Shown in pieces: positions 17,464 to 26,896 of a stretch of DNA of 64,000 bases; within the stretch, counting starts at the first letter, position 1; every line of letters starts with the position of its first letter. The notes beneath the pieces were generated by a model. That model did not search any database, was not told the DNA's origin, and was given only the letters and a program-made list of their open reading frames with translations. The DNA comes from CAYQEC01 sp964416425 (GTDB lineage: Bacteria > Actinomycetota > Acidimicrobiia > Spongiisociales > UBA5794). Location of the stretch: NCBI GenBank assembly GCA_964416425.1, contig CAYQEC010000001.1:124001-188000 (forward strand). The letters are read 5' to 3'. The position numbers were made by a program, and so were the translations under genes.

Positions 17464-20205
17464 TCACAGCTCCGAGGGGACGTCGCGGCGGGAGGGAACC
17501 CACGGCCCGCCGATGCGGCGGACCCGGATCCGGGCGTCGACGACGCTGACGCCCTCCCCCGGGAGCCGCACCTTGACCGGGTTGAGGTCGAGCTCGACGA
17601 TCTCGGGGAGCAGCTCGATGAGGGCCGAGACCCGCAGCAGGGCGTCGCGCAGCGCCTCCAGGTCCCCGGGGGCGCCGCCGCGGTAGCCCCGCAGCAGCGG
17701 GGCCGACTTCACCTCCCCGATCATCTCGGCGGCGTCGACGTCGGTGAGGGGTGGGATCCGGAAGGCCACGTCACCGAGCAGTTCGACGTAGATGCCGCCG
17801 AGGCCGAACACGACGAGGGGCCCGAAGGTCGGATCCTCCGTCATCCCGATCAGCACCTCGTGGCCGCCGGCGACCTGCTCCTGCACCAGCACCCCCTCGG
17901 GGTCGGGCACCGCCGCCCACACGGTGCGGAACCCCTCCCGTACCTCGTCCTCACTGCGCCGGTTGAGCACCACGCCGCCGATGTCGGACTTGTGCACCGC
18001 CGATTCCGACACCACCTTGAGCACCACCGGCGTGCCGTAGGAGGCCGCCACCGCCGCTGCGGCGTCCTCGTCCGCCACCACCTCGCCCCGTGGCATCGCG
18101 AGCGAGAAGGCCGACAGGACCGCTCCGACCTCGTCCGGCTCGAGCCAGCCCGGCTCGTCGCCGATCCGGAAAAGGGCCCGTTCCACCACGGCGCGGGCGG
18201 CGGTGGCATCGATGCCGTCGAGCACCGGGACGGTGCCCTCGTCGCGGGCTCGCCACTCGGCGAACTCGGTCGCCTTGGCCAATGCCCACGCGGCCTGCTC
18301 CGGGAACGGGTAGGTGGGAATCCGGTGCTCGCCGTCCCCGATGGCCTCGTGGGCGCCGACGGCGCTCATGTACACCAGCAGGAACGGCTTCGCCCCGTGG
18401 TGGGCGAGCGCCGCGTCCCGAATGGCGACCACCGTCTCGTCGGCGCCGAGGGGGGAGGCGGGGATGAAGATGGCGACGATGGCGTCGACCTCGTCGGTGG
18501 TGAACAGCTCCTCGAGGCAGGCGGCGTACTGGGCGGGGCCGGCCGAGGCGATCATGTCGACCGGGTTGCTCACCCCGGCATCGGGCGACAGCACGATACG
18601 GAGCCGGTCCTGCAGCGCCTCGGACAGCTCGGCCACCTCGAGGTTCTGGGCCGAGAGGGCGTCGGCGGCGAGGATCCCGGGCCCGCCGGCGTTGGTGACG
18701 ATCCCGACCCGCCGCCCGGCGGGGAGCGGCTGGTTGGCGAGCAGGGCGGTCACGTCGAAGAGGGACTCCAGGGTGTCGGTGCGGATCACCCCGGCCTGGC
18801 GGAACAGCGAGTCGACCGCCACGTCGAGGCTCGCCAGCGATCCGGTGTGGCTGACGGCGGCCCGGGCGCCGGCGATGGTGCGCCCCGACTTCACTGCCAC
18901 GATCGGCTTCTTCTTGCCGATGCGGCGGGCGGCCCGGGCGAAGCGCCGCGGGTTCCCGAACGACTCGACGTAGAGCAGGATGACGTCGGTGGCGGGATCG
19001 TCCTCCCAGTAGAGGAGCAGGTCGTCCCCCGAGACGTCCGGCTTGTTCCCCACCGAGACGAAGCTCGAGATCCCGATGTTGAGCTGGGCCGCGTAGTCGA
19101 GGATGGCGACGCCGAGGGCGCCGCTCTGGCTGGACATCGCCACGTTCCCGGGCGGGGGGACGTGGGGACCGAACTGGCCGTCGAGGCGCACCGCCGGATC
19201 GGTGTTGAGCACGCCCATGCAGTTGGGGCCGACCATCCGCATCCCGGCGGAGCGCACCACCTCCAGCAGCTCTCGCTCCAGCTCCCGGCCCCGCGGTCCG
19301 ATCTCGCTGAAGCCGGAGCTGATGATGACGAGGCCCTTGACTCCTTTGGCGGCGCATTCCTTCACCGCCGGGATCACCACCGCCGCCGGCACCACGATGA
19401 AGGCCAGGTCGACGTGCTCGGGGATGTCGAGGACCGAGCGGTACGCCTTCACCGACCGGACGACCTCGGCGTGGGGGTTCACCGGGTAGACGGGGCCGGT
19501 GAAGTCACCGTTGAGGATGTTCTTGAAGAGGCGACCCCCGATTGACAGCGGGTCACGGCTGGCGCCCACCACCGCCACCGAGCTGGGATAGAAGATCGGC
19601 ATCAGCGAGGCGGCCACGGCCCGTTTCTCGTCCTCTTGTTCGGCGGCGGCGGTCGCCGCCGAGCCCTCGGTGGGGAACTGCACCGTGTAGACGCCCTCGT
19701 CGAGCTCGCGGCGGAGGGAGAACCCGGCGTTGCGGAAGACCCGGATCATGACGTGATTGTCGGCCAGCACCCGGGCCTCGAAGGCGGAGATGCCCTGGTC
19801 ACGGGCGTACGAAGCGAGGAGCTGCAGCAGCCGCCTTGCGATGCCCTTGCCCTGCTGGGCGTCGATGACGGCGAAGGCGATCTCGGCCGTCTCCGGCGCC
19901 CCCCCGAGCCGGTGGTAGCGCCCGACGCCGACGATCTCCCCGCCCCGCTCGGCGACGAAGGCCATGCGGTCCCGGTAGTCGAGCCGGGTGAACGTCTCGA
20001 TCTCATCCGGGGTGAGGCGGTCCTTGACCTTGAAGAAACGGTGGTAGACGCTCTGACGGGACATCTGGCCCAGCATCCCTTGCAGCCCGTCGCCGTCGCT
20101 GGGGCGGATGGGGCGGATCCGGATCGTGCTGCCGTCCCGCAACACGACGTCGAAGACGCAGTCGGCCGGATAGGAGGCGGGAAGGTCGTCCAGGGAGTCG
20201 ATCAT
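17464..20205 (-). CDS. GNAT acetyltransferase fused to NDP-forming acyl-CoA synthetase (Pat/Acd-type)
   Basis: 913 residues. Domain order: GNAT acetyltransferase at about 27-177 (acetyl-CoA loop QQGKGIARRL at 117-126), CoA-binding Rossmann domain from about 200, succinyl-CoA-ligase-like domains to about 650, and an ATP-grasp domain at the C terminus. The phosphohistidine site of ADP-forming acyl-CoA synthetases is present (SHTGS, His453), and EVLIGMTEDPTFGPLVVFG marks the ATP-grasp. With GNAT first, the order is the reverse of Salmonella Pat, a known arrangement in actinobacteria. Likely roles are protein lysine acylation or acetate/propionate activation. ATG 20205 has a TACAAT hexamer six bases upstream and no ribosome binding site, so it is probably leaderless. 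Confidence 0.9.
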   Translation of the reverse strand: MIDSLDDLPASYPADCVFDVVLRDGSTIRIRPIRPSDGDGLQGMLGQMSRQSVYHRFFKVKDRLTPDEIETFTRLDYRDRMAFVAERGGEIVGVGRYHRLGGAPETAEIAFAVIDAQQGKGIARRLLQLLASYARDQGISAFEARVLADNHVMIRVFRNAGFSLRRELDEGVYTVQFPTEGSAATAAAEQEDEKRAVAASLMPIFYPSSVAVVGASRDPLSIGGRLFKNILNGDFTGPVYPVNPHAEVVRSVKAYRSVLDIPEHVDLAFIVVPAAVVIPAVKECAAKGVKGLVIISSGFSEIGPRGRELERELLEVVRSAGMRMVGPNCMGVLNTDPAVRLDGQFGPHVPPPGNVAMSSQSGALGVAILDYAAQLNIGISSFVSVGNKPDVSGDDLLLYWEDDPATDVILLYVESFGNPRRFARAARRIGKKKPIVAVKSGRTIAGARAAVSHTGSLASLDVAVDSLFRQAGVIRTDTLESLFDVTALLANQPLPAGRRVGIVTNAGGPGILAADALSAQNLEVAELSEALQDRLRIVLSPDAGVSNPVDMIASAGPAQYAACLEELFTTDEVDAIVAIFIPASPLGADETVVAIRDAALAHHGAKPFLLVYMSAVGAHEAIGDGEHRIPTYPFPEQAAWALAKATEFAEWRARDEGTVPVLDGIDATAARAVVERALFRIGDEPGWLEPDEVGAVLSAFSLAMPRGEVVADEDAAAAVAASYGTPVVLKVVSESAVHKSDIGGVVLNRRSEDEVREGFRTVWAAVPDPEGVLVQEQVAGGHEVLIGMTEDPTFGPLVVFGLGGIYVELLGDVAFRIPPLTDVDAAEMIGEVKSAPLLRGYRGGAPGDLEALRDALLRVSALIELLPEIVELDLNPVKVRLPGEGVSVVDARIRVRRIGGPWVPSRRDVPSEL

Positions 20206-20211
20206 CGCTGG

Positions 20212-20217
20212 ATTGTA
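20212..20217 (-). promoter_or_regulatory. -10 element (leaderless) of the GNAT-synthetase fusion gene
   Basis: TACAAT on the minus strand, six bases before ATG 20205; a near-consensus hexamer. Confidence 0.55.
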
Positions 20218-20350
20218 CGACCGCGGGTCGCCGGGTTCGTGACACCGTGGCGGCGGCTCGCCCCGGGCTCGCCGCCCTCGATCGGAAGCCGGGTGAGAAG
20301 TCAGTCTTAAGAGCTTGTTATCACGTGCCCGACACGGCGCTAACCCGCCC

Positions 20351-20475
20351 GGTGGGATGATGATCGAGCTACGCCACACACGTAGGCAAACCGATTGACG
20401 GGATGGACGCCCCCTCATCTGCCCATCCATCCTGTGACGTGAAGGGACCCGCAGCTGCGGGTCTCTTCACGTTTC
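20351..20475 (+). ncRNA. candidate structured small RNA
   Basis: The 268-base space between the fusion gene and the histidine kinase holds three consecutive hairpins. First, CTACG/CGTAG with a 7-base loop (20369-20385). Second, a 10-pair stem with a C-rich 18-base loop (20398-20435). Third, a 15-pair hairpin (20438-20471) followed by TTT on the plus strand only. A possible promoter (TTGTTA at 20315-20320, 18 bases, GCTAAC at 20339-20344) would start an RNA near 20351. No plus-strand gene lies nearby for a leader to control. It could instead be the 3' end of the histidine kinase transcript; no family match is claimed. Confidence 0.3.
20438..20474. terminator. strong hairpin terminator after the histidine kinase gene
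   Basis: A 15-pair inverted repeat, CGTGAAGGGACCCGC paired with GCGGGTCTCTTCACG around a 4-base loop, with one G-T pair. It lies right after the kinase stop codon. A short T run follows on the plus strand, none on the minus strand, so it may terminate a plus-strand RNA as well as, or instead of, the kinase transcript. Confidence 0.6.
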
Positions 20476-21796
20476 AGCCCACGTGGACCTGGACGCCGAG
20501 CATCACCTCGACCCGGGCACCCCCCTCGGGACGGTTGGAGACCGTCAGCCTGCCGCCGGTGCGCTCGGCGGCACGGCGGACGATGTCGAGCCCCAATCCG
20601 GTGGAGCCCCCGGCGCTGGCGCCGCGTTCCAGCACCGACTGGTCGGGGAACCCCGGACCGTCGTCCTCCACCACCAGCCGCGAGAACCCGTCATCCCCTG
20701 GTCCGGCGCTGATCGTGTAGCCGGTCTGCGGCGGGGTGTGGGCGAAGACGTTCTCGATGAGGGTGTCGAGCAGTGCGCCGAGATCCTGGTGGTTCATCGC
20801 CACCGGGAGCCGGCCCCCGAAGGTCTGCACCGCCACCGGGCGGCCCTGCTCGTCGGCGACGACCTTCCAGAAGGCGGCCCGGTGGCGGACCACGGTGGCG
20901 AGGTCGGCGTGCTGGTCGCCGTTCTCGGCCGACGGCCGACGGGCGTCCTCGATGAGCCGGTTCATCGCCTGTTCCAGGCGGTCGACGTCGGATCGCAGGG
21001 CCTGGGCCTCGGCCGGGTCGGCCAGGGTCTCTGCCTGGAGGCGCAGTGCCGTGAGGGGGGTGCGGAGGCGGTGCGAAAGGTCGGCGACCGACTCCCGCTC
21101 GGCCGAGAGCAGGGCGCCGAGGCGGCCGGCGAGGAAGTTGAACGCCTCCCCCACCTCGCTGATCTCCGCCGGACCGGCCGGCCGTACCCGAACCCCGAGG
21201 TCTCCCACCCCGAGGGCGCGGGCCGCCGCCGACAACTCGGTGACGGGAACCACCACCGAGCGCCCCAGCCGGTCGGCGGCCACCATCCCGATCATGATGA
21301 GGAACACGCCGAGGCCGGCGAGCATGAGCCAGGCGGTGGTGACCCCCTTGCGAAGCTCGGCGTTGCTCACGAAGCTGCGCACCACCACGGTGCCCCCACC
21401 CTCGGGAGCGTCGGCCAGCAACACCGGCACCAGCACCTCGGCGCCGCCGGGAATCGACCCGGTGAACGCCCGCGCCGTCTGCCGCGTCGTCTGCACTCCG
21501 GTGAGGTCCTCCACCGAGCCCCCGACCATCGCGCCGTCGGGCAGCACGATGGTGACCCCGCGGGGCGGCCCGAAGGCCTCGATCACGGTCCTCGCCAGGA
21601 CGTCGGTGACGTGGCTCCCCTCCGGGGTGATGCTGGTCACCGCCAGGGTGGTGGCGATCGCCTGCGCCACCGTCTCGCTGCGGGAGAGGGCGCGGTTCTC
21701 CGCCTGGTTGCGGATCAGGATCGCCAGCGGGATCAGGAAAGCGATGACGACGAGCGATCCGACCGCCAGGGAGAGCAGGGCGAGGCGGCGCCTCAT
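20474..21796 (-). CDS. two-component sensor histidine kinase
   Basis: 440 residues. Membrane helices at about 7-29 and 156-176 flank a roughly 125-residue extracytoplasmic sensor region. HAMP follows (about 177-228), then the dimerisation domain with His242 in SHRLRTPLTALRLQAE, an HRLRTP variant of the usual HELRTP box, then the ATPase domain with N-box TLIENVFAHTP, DDGPGF and GGSTGLGLDIVRR. The kinase looks complete, although the residue after the phospho-His (normally Glu/Asp, which acts as base) is Arg. ATG 21796 overlaps the response regulator stop by four bases. The stimulus is unknown; the divergent secreted protein is a candidate partner. Confidence 0.9.
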   Translation of the reverse strand: MRRRLALLSLAVGSLVVIAFLIPLAILIRNQAENRALSRSETVAQAIATTLAVTSITPEGSHVTDVLARTVIEAFGPPRGVTIVLPDGAMVGGSVEDLTGVQTTRQTARAFTGSIPGGAEVLVPVLLADAPEGGGTVVVRSFVSNAELRKGVTTAWLMLAGLGVFLIMIGMVAADRLGRSVVVPVTELSAAARALGVGDLGVRVRPAGPAEISEVGEAFNFLAGRLGALLSAERESVADLSHRLRTPLTALRLQAETLADPAEAQALRSDVDRLEQAMNRLIEDARRPSAENGDQHADLATVVRHRAAFWKVVADEQGRPVAVQTFGGRLPVAMNHQDLGALLDTLIENVFAHTPPQTGYTISAGPGDDGFSRLVVEDDGPGFPDQSVLERGASAGGSTGLGLDIVRRAAERTGGRLTVSNRPEGGARVEVMLGVQVHVG

Positions 21797-22476
21797 GCGT
21801 CCGGGTCGACGAGCTTGACGCCGACCCCGAACACGGTCTGGAGGTACCGGCTCTCGGCGGCGGACTCGCCGAGCTTCTTGCGCAGCCAGGAGATGTGGAC
21901 GTCGACGGTCTTCTCGCTCCCGCCGTACGGCTGGCGCCACACCTCGGCGAGCAGCTCCCGCTTCGAAACCACCTCACCCGCCCGCTCGGCGAGGAAGTAG
22001 AGCACGTCGAACTCCTTCGGGCTCAGCCCGAGCTCCTCGCCGTCGAGACGGGCTTCCCGCGCCGCGGCATCGAGGGTGAGATGCCCGATGGTGATGGGCC
22101 CGGTCCGGATCCCGGCGGCGACCCGGCGCAGTACCGCCCGCACCCGGGCCTCGAGCTGCTCGACGGAGAATGGCTTGACGAGGTAGTCGTCGGCGCCGGA
22201 ATCGAGCGTGCGGATGACGTCCCGGTCTTCGGAGCGGGCGGTGGCCACGATGATCGGCACCTGGCTCACCGCCCGGATCATCTTGAGCAGCTCGGACCCA
22301 TCGAGGTCGGGCAGTCCCATGTCGAGGATGACGAGGTCGGGAGCGGAGCTCACCACCGCCTGCAGGCCCTCCATGGCGGTCGAGGAGGAGGCCACATCGT
22401 GGCCCGCCCCGGCCAGCACCCGGGCCATGAGCTCCCGGATCCGCTGCTCGTCCTCGATGATCACCACGGACGCCAT
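21793..22476 (-). CDS. OmpR/PhoB-family response regulator
   Basis: 227 residues. Receiver domain with acidic cluster Glu8-Asp9, phospho-acceptor Asp52 in LVILDMGLPD, and Lys101 in DDYLVKPF. The C-terminal winged-helix DNA-binding domain has LSPKEFDVLYFLAE and the recognition-helix region SEKTVDVHISWLRKKLG. It is coupled to the kinase by an ATGA overlap. ATG 22476 has no ribosome binding site but a TACAGT hexamer six bases upstream, so it is probably leaderless. A longer in-frame reading upstream runs back through the promoter region and into the divergent gene and is not used. The operator is unknown. Confidence 0.93.
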   Translation of the reverse strand: MASVVIIEDEQRIRELMARVLAGAGHDVASSSTAMEGLQAVVSSAPDLVILDMGLPDLDGSELLKMIRAVSQVPIIVATARSEDRDVIRTLDSGADDYLVKPFSVEQLEARVRAVLRRVAAGIRTGPITIGHLTLDAAAREARLDGEELGLSPKEFDVLYFLAERAGEVVSKRELLAEVWRQPYGGSEKTVDVHISWLRKKLGESAAESRYLQTVFGVGVKLVDPDA

Positions 22477-22482
22477 GGAGAA

Positions 22483-22488
22483 ACTGTA
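22483..22488 (-). promoter_or_regulatory. -10 element (leaderless) of the response regulator gene
   Basis: TACAGT on the minus strand, six bases before ATG 22476. Confidence 0.45.
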
Positions 22489-22570
22489 GGCAATCGACGG
22501 GCGACGGCGAACTCGCCTTAGCCACTCCTTCACGTAATCTTGGCCGGGCGCCAACTCCGGAACCTGCACA

Positions 22571-23242
22571 ATGAGACGAATGCGGCAGAGATTCCTGCTC
22601 GTCGCCGGCTGGGCTGCTGCGGCCGCCGTGGCCATCGTGGTCTCCTCAGGCGCAGTGTCCGTGGCGGGAGGACAGGTCAGCGACCGACCCCTCCGAGCCC
22701 TGTCGGTGTCGGAAGTCGCGGCACTCTCTGCTGCGAGCGGCAGCGTTCGTCCCGCGGAGCATGAGCCCCTTGCCTCCGGCGGCTTCGAATCCACTGGGAC
22801 GACGGCGGCCGACGCAGCAACGACGAGCCAGGCTCCGGCGAGCGATCGGGGCCCAGCCGGCGACGAGGAGGATGCAGCCGCCTTCGAGATCACCGTGCCC
22901 ACCTACCCTCAGCTCGAGCCGTTCGCCATCACCCACCCCGAGGTGACGGAGTCGATCACGACCCCCACCTGGGCGCCGCCGCAGCCGATCGAACCGGCCA
23001 CGCCGCGGTCGGTGGCCCGGATCGCCGATCTCCGCGGGGGGCGCGTCGCCTACGGGGGCAACGACGGCCGGGTGTTCTCCCTCTGGCGGGTGGGGAAACC
23101 GGGCTACGGGTCCATCATCGAGATGTCGGACGATCACTCGGTGATGACGGTGACGTTCGGCAACGGTCGCCGCGAGTCCACCCTGATCGTGGCCTGGACC
23201 GAGACCGGGCTCGAGGCGGTCGAGATCGAAGGCGGCAGCTAG
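22571..23242 (+). CDS. secreted or membrane-anchored protein of unknown function
   Basis: 223 residues. An Arg-rich start and a hydrophobic stretch (about residues 8-28) form a signal peptide or anchor. Residues 40-95 are low-complexity (Ala, Ser, Thr, Asp), then a Pro-rich linker to about 150. A compact C-terminal part (about 150-223) has alternating strands, with VAYGGNDGRVFSLWRVGKPG as its first half. I do not recognise a family. It is divergent from the two-component system, with 94 bases between starts, so it may be a target of the regulator or linked to the signal (inference). It converges tightly on the ABC-F gene. Confidence 0.65.
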   Translation: MRRMRQRFLLVAGWAAAAAVAIVVSSGAVSVAGGQVSDRPLRALSVSEVAALSAASGSVRPAEHEPLASGGFESTGTTAADAATTSQAPASDRGPAGDEEDAAAFEITVPTYPQLEPFAITHPEVTESITTPTWAPPQPIEPATPRSVARIADLRGGRVAYGGNDGRVFSLWRVGKPGYGSIIEMSDDHSVMTVTFGNGRRESTLIVAWTETGLEAVEIEGGS

Positions 23243-23248
23243 CCGCGC

Positions 23249-24847
<1,599 letters not shown>

Positions 24848-24856
24848 GGCGCAGCC

Positions 24857-26017
24857 CTAGCCCTCGCCACCGGGGGCGCCGGGAATCCCGCCGGCCCGCA
24901 GCTTGTGGAGGATCCGCACCATCTGGCGCAGCGTGAAGACGGCGTCGCGGCGCGACACCGCGGCCGAGGCGGGGGCGACCACGATGTGGCGCAGCCCGGC
25001 GTCGACGTGGTCGCCGAGGCGGCGCAGCAGCTCGTGGGGGGTGCCCCAGAGCACGGTGTCGGCGACCAGGTCGGTGGGAACCCGGGCGATCGCCACCTCC
25101 AGCTCGGCTCGCCCGTAGCGCTCCGGCACGAAGTCGACCATCCCGCGGAATCCCTCACCCAGCGGGTGGTCGAGGCCGTGGCGGCGCCAAGCGGTCTCGG
25201 GGCCGAGCAGCGCCATGAAGCGCACGAATCGGGAGTCGAGCAGGCGCCGGGCGTGCGCCGGGGTGCGGCCGATGACGGTGAAGACCTGCCAGGCGGGGAC
25301 GATGGCGCCGGGATCGCGGCCCGCGGCGGAAGCCGCGGCGCGGATCGTGGCCAGGGCGTCGCCGTACTCCTGGGGGGTCATCGGCAGGGTCGGGTACCAG
25401 CCGTCGGCGTAGCGACCGGTGAGCCGCAACATGCGGGGGCCGTGGGCGGCGACCCACAGCAGCGGCCGGTTGCCGGGCGCCGGCTTCAGGTCCATGACCG
25501 CGCCGTCGAGGGTGAAGAACTCCCCGGAGAAGTCGAACGGGCCGTCGGAGTCGAAGCAGAGCCGGATGATCTGGAGCGCCTCGTCGAGCCGGGAGACGGG
25601 CCGGCCGAAGTCGAAGCCGTAGGGGTCGACGTTCTCGCGCTCGCCGGCGCCGAGCCCCAGGATCGGGTTGTGCTTGGTGAGATGGGACCAGGTGAGGGCG
25701 GCCTGGGCGAGCAGCACCGGATGGCGGCGGATCGACTCGGTGACGCCGACGCCGAGGTGGAGGCGCCCCACCCGGGTCGCCAGGTGGCCGACGAGCGACT
25801 GGTAGTCGAAGTAGGGGTGGGGGCTCGTCCCCGATTTGGCCATCCAGGAGAAGTCCCGGTCCCACAGCGCCGTGGGGTAGAAGCTCTGGAAGTGGTCGAC
25901 GGTCCAGGCCGCGTCGAACCCGAGGACGCGGGCGACCCGCACCAGCAGGTGCACTCGCCGTAGCGACGGGGCGGTGCCGACGCCGAGCCCGAGAGAGACA
26001 CGATGGGGATCGATCAT
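24857..26017 (-). CDS. LLM-class F420-dependent oxidoreductase (second)
   Basis: 386-residue luciferase-like TIM-barrel protein, full length for F420-dependent members. Key elements: AAWTVDHFQSFYP after the second strand, LGVGVTESIRRHPVLLAQA, ILGLGAGERENVDPYGFDF, which carries the family GxGERE-like loop, and PLLWVAAHGPRML near the phosphate site. The sequence resembles the Mer/F420-G6PDH branch more than the short protein at 1.5 kb. ATG 26017 has a TAGCCT hexamer seven bases upstream that overlaps the stop codon of the hydrolase gene behind it, so it can have its own leaderless transcript. The substrate is unknown. Confidence 0.87.
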   Translation of the reverse strand: MIDPHRVSLGLGVGTAPSLRRVHLLVRVARVLGFDAAWTVDHFQSFYPTALWDRDFSWMAKSGTSPHPYFDYQSLVGHLATRVGRLHLGVGVTESIRRHPVLLAQAALTWSHLTKHNPILGLGAGERENVDPYGFDFGRPVSRLDEALQIIRLCFDSDGPFDFSGEFFTLDGAVMDLKPAPGNRPLLWVAAHGPRMLRLTGRYADGWYPTLPMTPQEYGDALATIRAAASAAGRDPGAIVPAWQVFTVIGRTPAHARRLLDSRFVRFMALLGPETAWRRHGLDHPLGEGFRGMVDFVPERYGRAELEVAIARVPTDLVADTVLWGTPHELLRRLGDHVDAGLRHIVVAPASAAVSRRDAVFTLRQMVRILHKLRAGGIPGAPGGEG

Positions 26018-26024
26018 GGCCGCC

Positions 26025-26030
26025 AGGCTA
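26025..26030 (-). promoter_or_regulatory. -10 element (leaderless) of the second LLM oxidoreductase gene
   Basis: TAGCCT on the minus strand, seven bases before ATG 26017. It includes the TAG stop codon of the upstream hydrolase gene. Confidence 0.45.
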
Positions 26031-26870
26031 GGAGATCCCGGTCTCGTCGACGTTCCGGCGCCGTGCCGCGATCTCGAGGTGAGCCCGTGCCCGCGCCACT
26101 CGCATCGTCTCCTCCGGGTAGGGGCCGGGGTCGTCGAGGGTGGCGTCCGGCGGGATGCCCGCCTCGGCGGCGCCGCGGGTGATGCGAGCCACCTCCTCCA
26201 GCTCCCCTACCTGGGTCTGCACCGCCGCCCGGTCCATCAGGTCCCCGTGCCCCGGCACCACCGGCCCGGTGACGAGGCCGGCGAGCAGAGCTGCAGTGCC
26301 GGCCCAGGCGATCGGGTAGGCGTCGCCGAAGGAGGGTGGCGCCCCCTCTTCGAACAGGTCGCCGGCGAACAGCACCCCGGTCCCCGGCACGGTGACGACG
26401 AGGTCCCCTTCGGTGTGGCCCCGGCCCAGGTAGCGAAGCTCGACACCGCGGTCACCGAGGTCGATGGTCGCCGCCTCGGCGCAGAGGTGCTCGGGCAGCA
26501 CGATCGGGAAGGCGGCGAACTCGTCCCGCTGCTCCGCCGGCACCAGCTCGGCACACCGCTCCCTGGTCTGCTCGCCCCGCTCCGCCAGGACCCGGCGGCA
26601 TTCGGGGTGGCCCCAGATGGCGGCGCCGGGGAACTCCCCGTTCCCGAACGTGTGGTCCCAGTGCCAGTGGGTGTTGAGCAGCCAGCGCACCGGGGCCGCG
26701 GTGAGTCGGGTCAGCTCACGGCGGACCTCGCGGGCCTGGGCCGGCGACTCGCGGCTGTCGATCACAAGGGCACCGCCGGCGCCGAGCACCACCCCGACGT
26801 TGAGGTCGAACGACCGGTAGCGGCGGCGGAACACCCCGTCGCCGATCTCCTGCCACGGTCCCGCCGTCAT
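26028..26870 (-). CDS. metallo-beta-lactamase-fold hydrolase
   Basis: 280 residues. The metal motif HxHxDH is clear (NTHWHWDHTFGN, about residues 66-77), followed by further ligands in LGRGHTEGDLVV, FAGDLFEEG and PGHGDLMD. These define a two-metal MBL-fold hydrolase of the glyoxalase II/lactonase type. There is no signal peptide. ATG 26870 is preceded by GAGAGGAG, a good ribosome binding site. It starts 27 bases after the GGDEF-EAL gene on the same strand. The substrate is not predictable from sequence; the spacing is that of a cytosolic thioesterase or lactonase rather than an antibiotic beta-lactamase. Confidence 0.88.
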   Translation of the reverse strand: MTAGPWQEIGDGVFRRRYRSFDLNVGVVLGAGGALVIDSRESPAQAREVRRELTRLTAAPVRWLLNTHWHWDHTFGNGEFPGAAIWGHPECRRVLAERGEQTRERCAELVPAEQRDEFAAFPIVLPEHLCAEAATIDLGDRGVELRYLGRGHTEGDLVVTVPGTGVLFAGDLFEEGAPPSFGDAYPIAWAGTAALLAGLVTGPVVPGHGDLMDRAAVQTQVGELEEVARITRGAAEAGIPPDATLDDPGPYPEETMRVARARAHLEIAARRRNVDETGIS

Positions 26871-26896
26871 GAGCTCCTCTCGCCGGCCGGCCGAGG

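Noticed and set aside
20385..20412. Cyclic di-GMP-I riboswitch, suggested by GGCAAACC-12-GGACGC
   Set aside because: The remaining conserved elements are not present, a stronger competing stem covers the segment, and no plus-strand gene follows. Kept only as a remark under the RNA candidate.
20398..20435. 6C RNA (actinobacterial C-rich hairpin RNA)
   Set aside because: Only one C-rich loop, with five and three consecutive C rather than two loops of six; the family match is not supportable.
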